The position numbers were made by a program, and so were the translations under genes. The notes under the pieces are model-generated. The model was not told where the DNA came from. It saw only the letters and a list, made by a program, of their open reading frames with translations, and ran no database searches. Positions 61,017-64,000 of a stretch of DNA of 64,000 bases are shown one piece after another (positions within the stretch are counted from its first letter, which is position 1; the number at the start of each line of letters is the position of its first letter). Origin of the DNA: CBDDIP01 sp965229005 (GTDB lineage: Bacteria > Actinomycetota > Acidimicrobiia > Acidimicrobiales > Ilumatobacteraceae); the NCBI GenBank assembly GCA_965229005.1, contig CBDDIP010000002.1, forward strand, positions 3,720,001-3,784,000, written 5' to 3'.

Positions 61017-61859
61017 ATGCCGTTGAACCCGGACGCAGTCGGAACGCAGGGCGAGGCCTACGAGGCCAGCTGGAACAGCAAGGACGCGCTGCTCTACGCC
61101 GTCGGCATCGGCGCCGGCACCGGCGAGCTGTCGTTCACCACCGAGAACACGAAGGACGTCGACCAGCAGGTCTTCCCGACGTTCGCGGTCGTCGTCGGCT
61201 GGGGCGCTGGCTCGGCGATGCGCAACATCGGCACGTTCAATCCGGCGATGCTCGTGCACGGTCAGCAAGCGATCACGTTGCACAAGCCGATCCCGGTGAC
61301 CGGCTCGGTCACCATGCAGGGTCGCGTCGTGGCGATGCACGACAAGGGCAAGGCCGCCGTGGTCGTCACCGAGACGGTTGCCACCGACAACAGCGACGGT
61401 CAGCCGCTGTTCACCAACCTGTCCTCGGCGTTCATCCGCGGCGAAGGTGGTTGGGGCGGAGATCGTGGGCCGAGCGGCCCGCAGAACGTGCCGCCGGATC
61501 GCGCGCCGGATCATCAGGTGACCTACCAGACCTCTCCGGACCAGGCGCTGACCTATCGGCTCTCCGGCGACCGCAACCCGCTCCACAGCGATCCCTCGTT
61601 CGCGGCGATGGGCGGCTTCGACCGACCGATCCTGCACGGCCTGTGCACGTACGGGTTCACCGGCCGGGCGTTGGTGCACACGCTGTGCGGCAGCGACGCC
61701 TCGAAGTTCCGGCACATCGAAGGCCGGTTCGCCTCACCGGTGCTGCCCGGTGAGGCGCTGACCATCTCGATGTGGGATCAGGGCGACGGCTCGGCGTTGT
61801 TCACCACCGCCGTCGCCGACCGCCTCGTCATCGACCAAGGCCTCCTGAGGTTCAGCTGA
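61017..61859 (+). CDS. MaoC-type double-hotdog enoyl-CoA hydratase
   Basis: The 280-residue protein has an N-terminal hotdog and a C-terminal hotdog with the hydratase-2 motif YRLSGDRNPLHSDPSFAAMG at about residues 180-200, followed by FDRPILHGLCTYG. The Asp and His of the motif are the catalytic pair. It hydrates (R)-specific enoyl-CoAs in fatty-acid or sterol side-chain breakdown. It is convergent with the SDR gene. Confidence 0.92.
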   Translation: MPLNPDAVGTQGEAYEASWNSKDALLYAVGIGAGTGELSFTTENTKDVDQQVFPTFAVVVGWGAGSAMRNIGTFNPAMLVHGQQAITLHKPIPVTGSVTMQGRVVAMHDKGKAAVVVTETVATDNSDGQPLFTNLSSAFIRGEGGWGGDRGPSGPQNVPPDRAPDHQVTYQTSPDQALTYRLSGDRNPLHSDPSFAAMGGFDRPILHGLCTYGFTGRALVHTLCGSDASKFRHIEGRFASPVLPGEALTISMWDQGDGSALFTTAVADRLVIDQGLLRFS

Positions 61860-61926
61860 CAGAGGGTCAGCCGAGGCGAGCGCCCGAGGGACGAGGGCCG
61901 AGCACGGTAGGTGAGCGCAGCGAACC

Positions 61927-62847
61927 TCAGGAACGCGGCTGGGGCCAGCCGCCGGGGTCGCCGTTCATGCCCGAGTTGGGACGGGCCTTGGCGAGCAGCT
62001 CCTCGACGATCGGGCCGACGAGCGTCGGATCCTCGACCGGGGCGTGGCGCGGTCCGCGGACCCAACCTTCGGCGACGGCCAGCGTCTGACCGCTGGCCTC
62101 GAAGACGCGACCGGTGACGTGCTTGGACTCGGCACTCGCCAGCCAGGTGACGATCGGGGCGATCCAACGCGGCGAGCGCATCTCGCGCTCCTCGTCGGTC
62201 TCCGGTGCCGGGCCGAGGCCTTCGGTCATGCGCGTGAGGGCAACCGGGCCGACGGCGTTGACGGTGACGCCGTAGCGGCTCAGCTCGAGGGCGGCGATGT
62301 TGCTGAACGCGGCGATGCCGGCCTTCGCCGCGCCGTAGTTGGTCTGACCCGGGTTGCCGTAGATGCCGCTGACCGACGTGGTGTTGATGATCCGGCCATC
62401 GACCGGCTTGCCGGCCTTGCTCTGCTCGCGCCAGTAGGCGGCAGCCCAGCGGGCGGGAGCAAACGTGCCCTTGAGGTGCACGTTGATGACCGCGTCCCAC
62501 TCCTCTTCGGTCATGTTGACCAGGACGCGATCGCGCAGGATGCCGGCGTTGTTGACCAACACGTGCAGATCGCCGAAGGTCTCGATGGCGGTGTTGATCA
62601 ACCGCTGCGCGCCCTCCCACGACGACACGCTGTCGCCGTTGGCAACCGCCTCGCCGCCCATGCCCTTGATCTCCTGCACGACCTGCTCCGCGGGGCTGAG
62701 GTCGCCACCGCTGCCGTCGACGTTCCCGCCGAGGTCGTTCACGACCACCTTGGCGCCGTGGGCGGCCAGGCTCAGCGCATGCTCGCGGCCGATGCCCCGA
62801 CCTGCTCCGGTGACGATGGCGATACGGCCCTCACACAGCTTGCTCAT
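61927..62847 (-). CDS. Short-chain dehydrogenase (hydroxyacyl-CoA type)
   Basis: The 306-residue SDR has the cofactor motif TGAGRGIG at residues 13-20, NNAG at 99-102, a Ser near 158-160, and Tyr171/Lys175 (YGAAK). The EHALSLAAHGAKVVVNDLGG segment is that of the multifunctional beta-oxidation protein (MFE-2) dehydrogenase unit, so it probably oxidises 3-hydroxyacyl-CoA made by the adjacent MaoC hydratase. GGGGAAGA is the ribosome site for ATG 62847. Confidence 0.93.
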   Translation of the reverse strand: MSKLCEGRIAIVTGAGRGIGREHALSLAAHGAKVVVNDLGGNVDGSGGDLSPAEQVVQEIKGMGGEAVANGDSVSSWEGAQRLINTAIETFGDLHVLVNNAGILRDRVLVNMTEEEWDAVINVHLKGTFAPARWAAAYWREQSKAGKPVDGRIINTTSVSGIYGNPGQTNYGAAKAGIAAFSNIAALELSRYGVTVNAVGPVALTRMTEGLGPAPETDEEREMRSPRWIAPIVTWLASAESKHVTGRVFEASGQTLAVAEGWVRGPRHAPVEDPTLVGPIVEELLAKARPNSGMNGDPGGWPQPRS

Positions 62848-62904
62848 CTGGATCTTCCCCTCGTTCTGTGACGTTCGATGCGGTCGCATCATAAGGTGGC
62901 CGGT

Positions 62905-63675
62905 GTGTGCGACTGCCAGCTGACACGACGCGAAGCGCTCATCGGCTCGGCGATCACCACCGCCGCGCTGGTGCTGGCCGGCAGCTCGTCGACGTCCGCC
63001 GCGCCGTCGCCACCGGCGGTGCCGGCGGTCGAGGTGATGCCCGGGCTGTCGATCTACCCGCGCGACGCGTGGGGCGCCGACCTGCCGCCGAAGCGGGCGT
63101 TGATTCAGGAGACGCCGCAGTTCCTGCTGGTCCACCACACCGCCGGCACGGACCAGGATCCACGAGGCCAGATCCGAGCCACCTACGCCTGGCACACCAG
63201 TGCGGCAAAAGGCTGGCCGGACGTCTGCTACGAGTTCTTCGTCGACCGCGACGGCGGCGTGTGGGAGGGGCGGCAAGGTGCCATGTGGCATCCCGTCGTC
63301 GCCGACGCCACGGGCGGCAGCCAGGGCTTCGCTCAGCTCGTCTGCCTGATCGGCGAGTTCACCTCCGTCGCCCCGACGGCCGCCGCGCAGGCGTCGCTGG
63401 TGAAGGTCCTGGCGTGGCTGGCCGACCGATGGGACATCGACGTATCGGCCGGCGCGACCACCACGTTCACGTCGCGCGGATCCCAGAAGTGGAAGGCCGG
63501 GACCGTCGTGACGACGCCGACCATCGCCGGCCATCGCGACATGTCCTACACCGCCTGCCCAGGCGATCAGCTGTACGCCCTGATCCCCGACCTGCGCACG
63601 CGAGTGATCGCACAGCTGGACGCGTGGAGCGGCGCCATGCGCCCCGCCCGCCGCCTCGGCCCCGTCCAGCCGTGA
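62905..63675 (+). CDS. Exported N-acetylmuramoyl-L-alanine amidase (PGRP/Amidase_2 type)
   Basis: The 256-residue protein has an export signal with a twin-Arg-like TRREALIGSAITTAALVLA. An amidase-2/PGRP domain follows: YPRDAWGADLPPKR, then the zinc residues in LVHHTAG and AGHRDMSYTACPGD, with the conserved Tyr and Trp near HTSAAKGWPDVCYEFFV. It cuts peptidoglycan stem peptides outside the membrane. GTG 62905 with AAGGTGG upstream is preferred; ATG 62878 is an alternative. It overlaps the next gene by GTGA. Confidence 0.87.
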   Translation: MCDCQLTRREALIGSAITTAALVLAGSSSTSAAPSPPAVPAVEVMPGLSIYPRDAWGADLPPKRALIQETPQFLLVHHTAGTDQDPRGQIRATYAWHTSAAKGWPDVCYEFFVDRDGGVWEGRQGAMWHPVVADATGGSQGFAQLVCLIGEFTSVAPTAAAQASLVKVLAWLADRWDIDVSAGATTTFTSRGSQKWKAGTVVTTPTIAGHRDMSYTACPGDQLYALIPDLRTRVIAQLDAWSGAMRPARRLGPVQP

Positions 63676-64000
63676 ACACTGACACCTTGATCGTTGGCTC
63701 CGGGCCGGCGGGTGCGGCCGCGGCGATCACGTTGGCGCGAGCAGGACGCGACGTGGTCGTGATCGACAAGGCGACGTTCCCGCGCGACAAGTGCTGCGGC
63801 GACGGACTCACGACGTTGGCGCTGCGCGAACTGGAACCGCTGGGGCTGCGGCCGGAGATGGTGCCCAACTGGCAGACGGTCGACGCGGCGTGGCTGCGCT
63901 CACCATCCGGCCGCGAGGTCGAGCTGCCACTCCCCCACGACGGGATCTTCGCCGCGACGACACCGCGCCGCGAGCTCGACGACGCGCTCGTGCAACTGGC
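63672..64000 (+). CDS. Geranylgeranyl-reductase-family FAD protein, N-terminal part (cut by window edge)
   Basis: The visible 109 codons contain an FAD-binding Rossmann motif (LIVGSGPAGAAAAITLARAG, then VVVIDKATFPRDKCCGDGL). The CCGDG segment is typical of geranylgeranyl-reductase-like flavoproteins, which reduce isoprenoid chains of lipids or menaquinone. The GTG start overlaps the amidase stop. The rest lies beyond the window. Confidence 0.83.
   Translation, partial: MNTDTLIVGSGPAGAAAAITLARAGRDVVVIDKATFPRDKCCGDGLTTLALRELEPLGLRPEMVPNWQTVDAAWLRSPSGREVELPLPHDGIFAATTPRRELDDALVQL

Noticed and set aside
1..64000. tRNA, rRNA, IS element or integrase
   Set aside because: No cloverleaf, rRNA sequence, transposase/integrase motif or terminal inverted repeat was recognised by reading; a tRNA or IS search program would decide.

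Overview
The window is a stretch of high-G+C actinobacterial chromosome. It probably comes from an Acidimicrobiia-type organism (Ilumatobacter-like), but that placement is inferred from gene content, not measured. Signs of Actinobacteria are the fused two-radical-SAM F420 enzyme FbiC, a luciferase-like F420-type oxidoreductase, a mycothiol-nitroreductase-like thioredoxin-fold protein, GpgS next to a FolP2-like protein, RNase J, frequent GTG starts, and several start codons that seem to lie only 7-9 nt below a TANNNT -10 box (leaderless genes).

The backbone is the conserved actinobacterial minus-strand order rimP-nusA-ylxR-infB-(DsbA-like)-rbfA-truB ... ribF ... rpsO ... pnp-M16 peptidase ... 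dapB ... dapA-rnj-(lipoprotein)-ftsK, read from about 59.1 kb down to base 1. It is interrupted by insertions. About 17.5 kb (29.4-46.9 kb) separates rpsO from pnp, about 2.8 kb separates ribF from rpsO, and about 21 kb (3.7-24.5 kb) separates dapB from dapA. The insertions carry most of the accessory content.

Region by region: 1-4.3 kb holds the 5' end of ftsK, a lipoprotein, rnj, dapA and a winged-helix-like gene. 4.4-4.7 kb holds a small orphan gene. 4.9-12.3 kb is a tightly overlapped branched-chain-amino-acid-type ABC operon with very unusual architecture: a binding lipoprotein, an MFS-LivF fusion, a LivH-LivM-LivG fusion and an esterase. 12.4-17.6 kb holds an alpha/beta hydrolase, a DeoR regulator, a trans-aconitate methyltransferase, a TetR plus diiron ferritin-like pair and a luciferase-like oxidoreductase. 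17.6-20.2 kb is a polar amino-acid ABC operon whose permease carries an N-terminal CD225/dispanin-like domain. 20.3-23.2 kb is a three-gene exported lipoprotein set (cupredoxin, beta-helix, DUF1996). 23.2-29.4 kb holds a DedA-like protein, tpx, dapB, a small coiled-coil protein, an M16 peptidase and pnp.

29.8-47 kb holds a RibD C-domain reductase, a molybdopterin oxidoreductase, a serine hydrolase with a coupled small gene, a large LuxR-type ATPase regulator divergent from a second complete liv operon, a frameshifted DoxX gene, gpgS, a FolP2-like protein, a thioesterase remnant and fbiC. 47-50 kb holds rpsO, ribE, a chorismate mutase-VOC fusion and an orphan binding protein. 50-59 kb is the ribF/truB/rbfA/infB/nusA/rimP core. 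59.2-64 kb holds proS, a MaoC hydratase, a short-chain dehydrogenase, a PGRP-type amidase and the 5' end of a geranylgeranyl-reductase-like flavoprotein.

Flavin and deazaflavin functions recur (RibD-C, RibE, RibF, FbiC, the F420-type oxidoreductase), and three separate ABC uptake loci plus an orphan binding protein suggest a scavenging, heterotrophic lifestyle. No rRNA, tRNA, IS element or CRISPR array was seen. The strongest novelty candidates are the MFS-LivF fusion operon, the CD225-permease fusion with its internal 15-bp hairpin, the cupredoxin/beta-helix/DUF1996 triad, and the chorismate mutase-VOC fusion.
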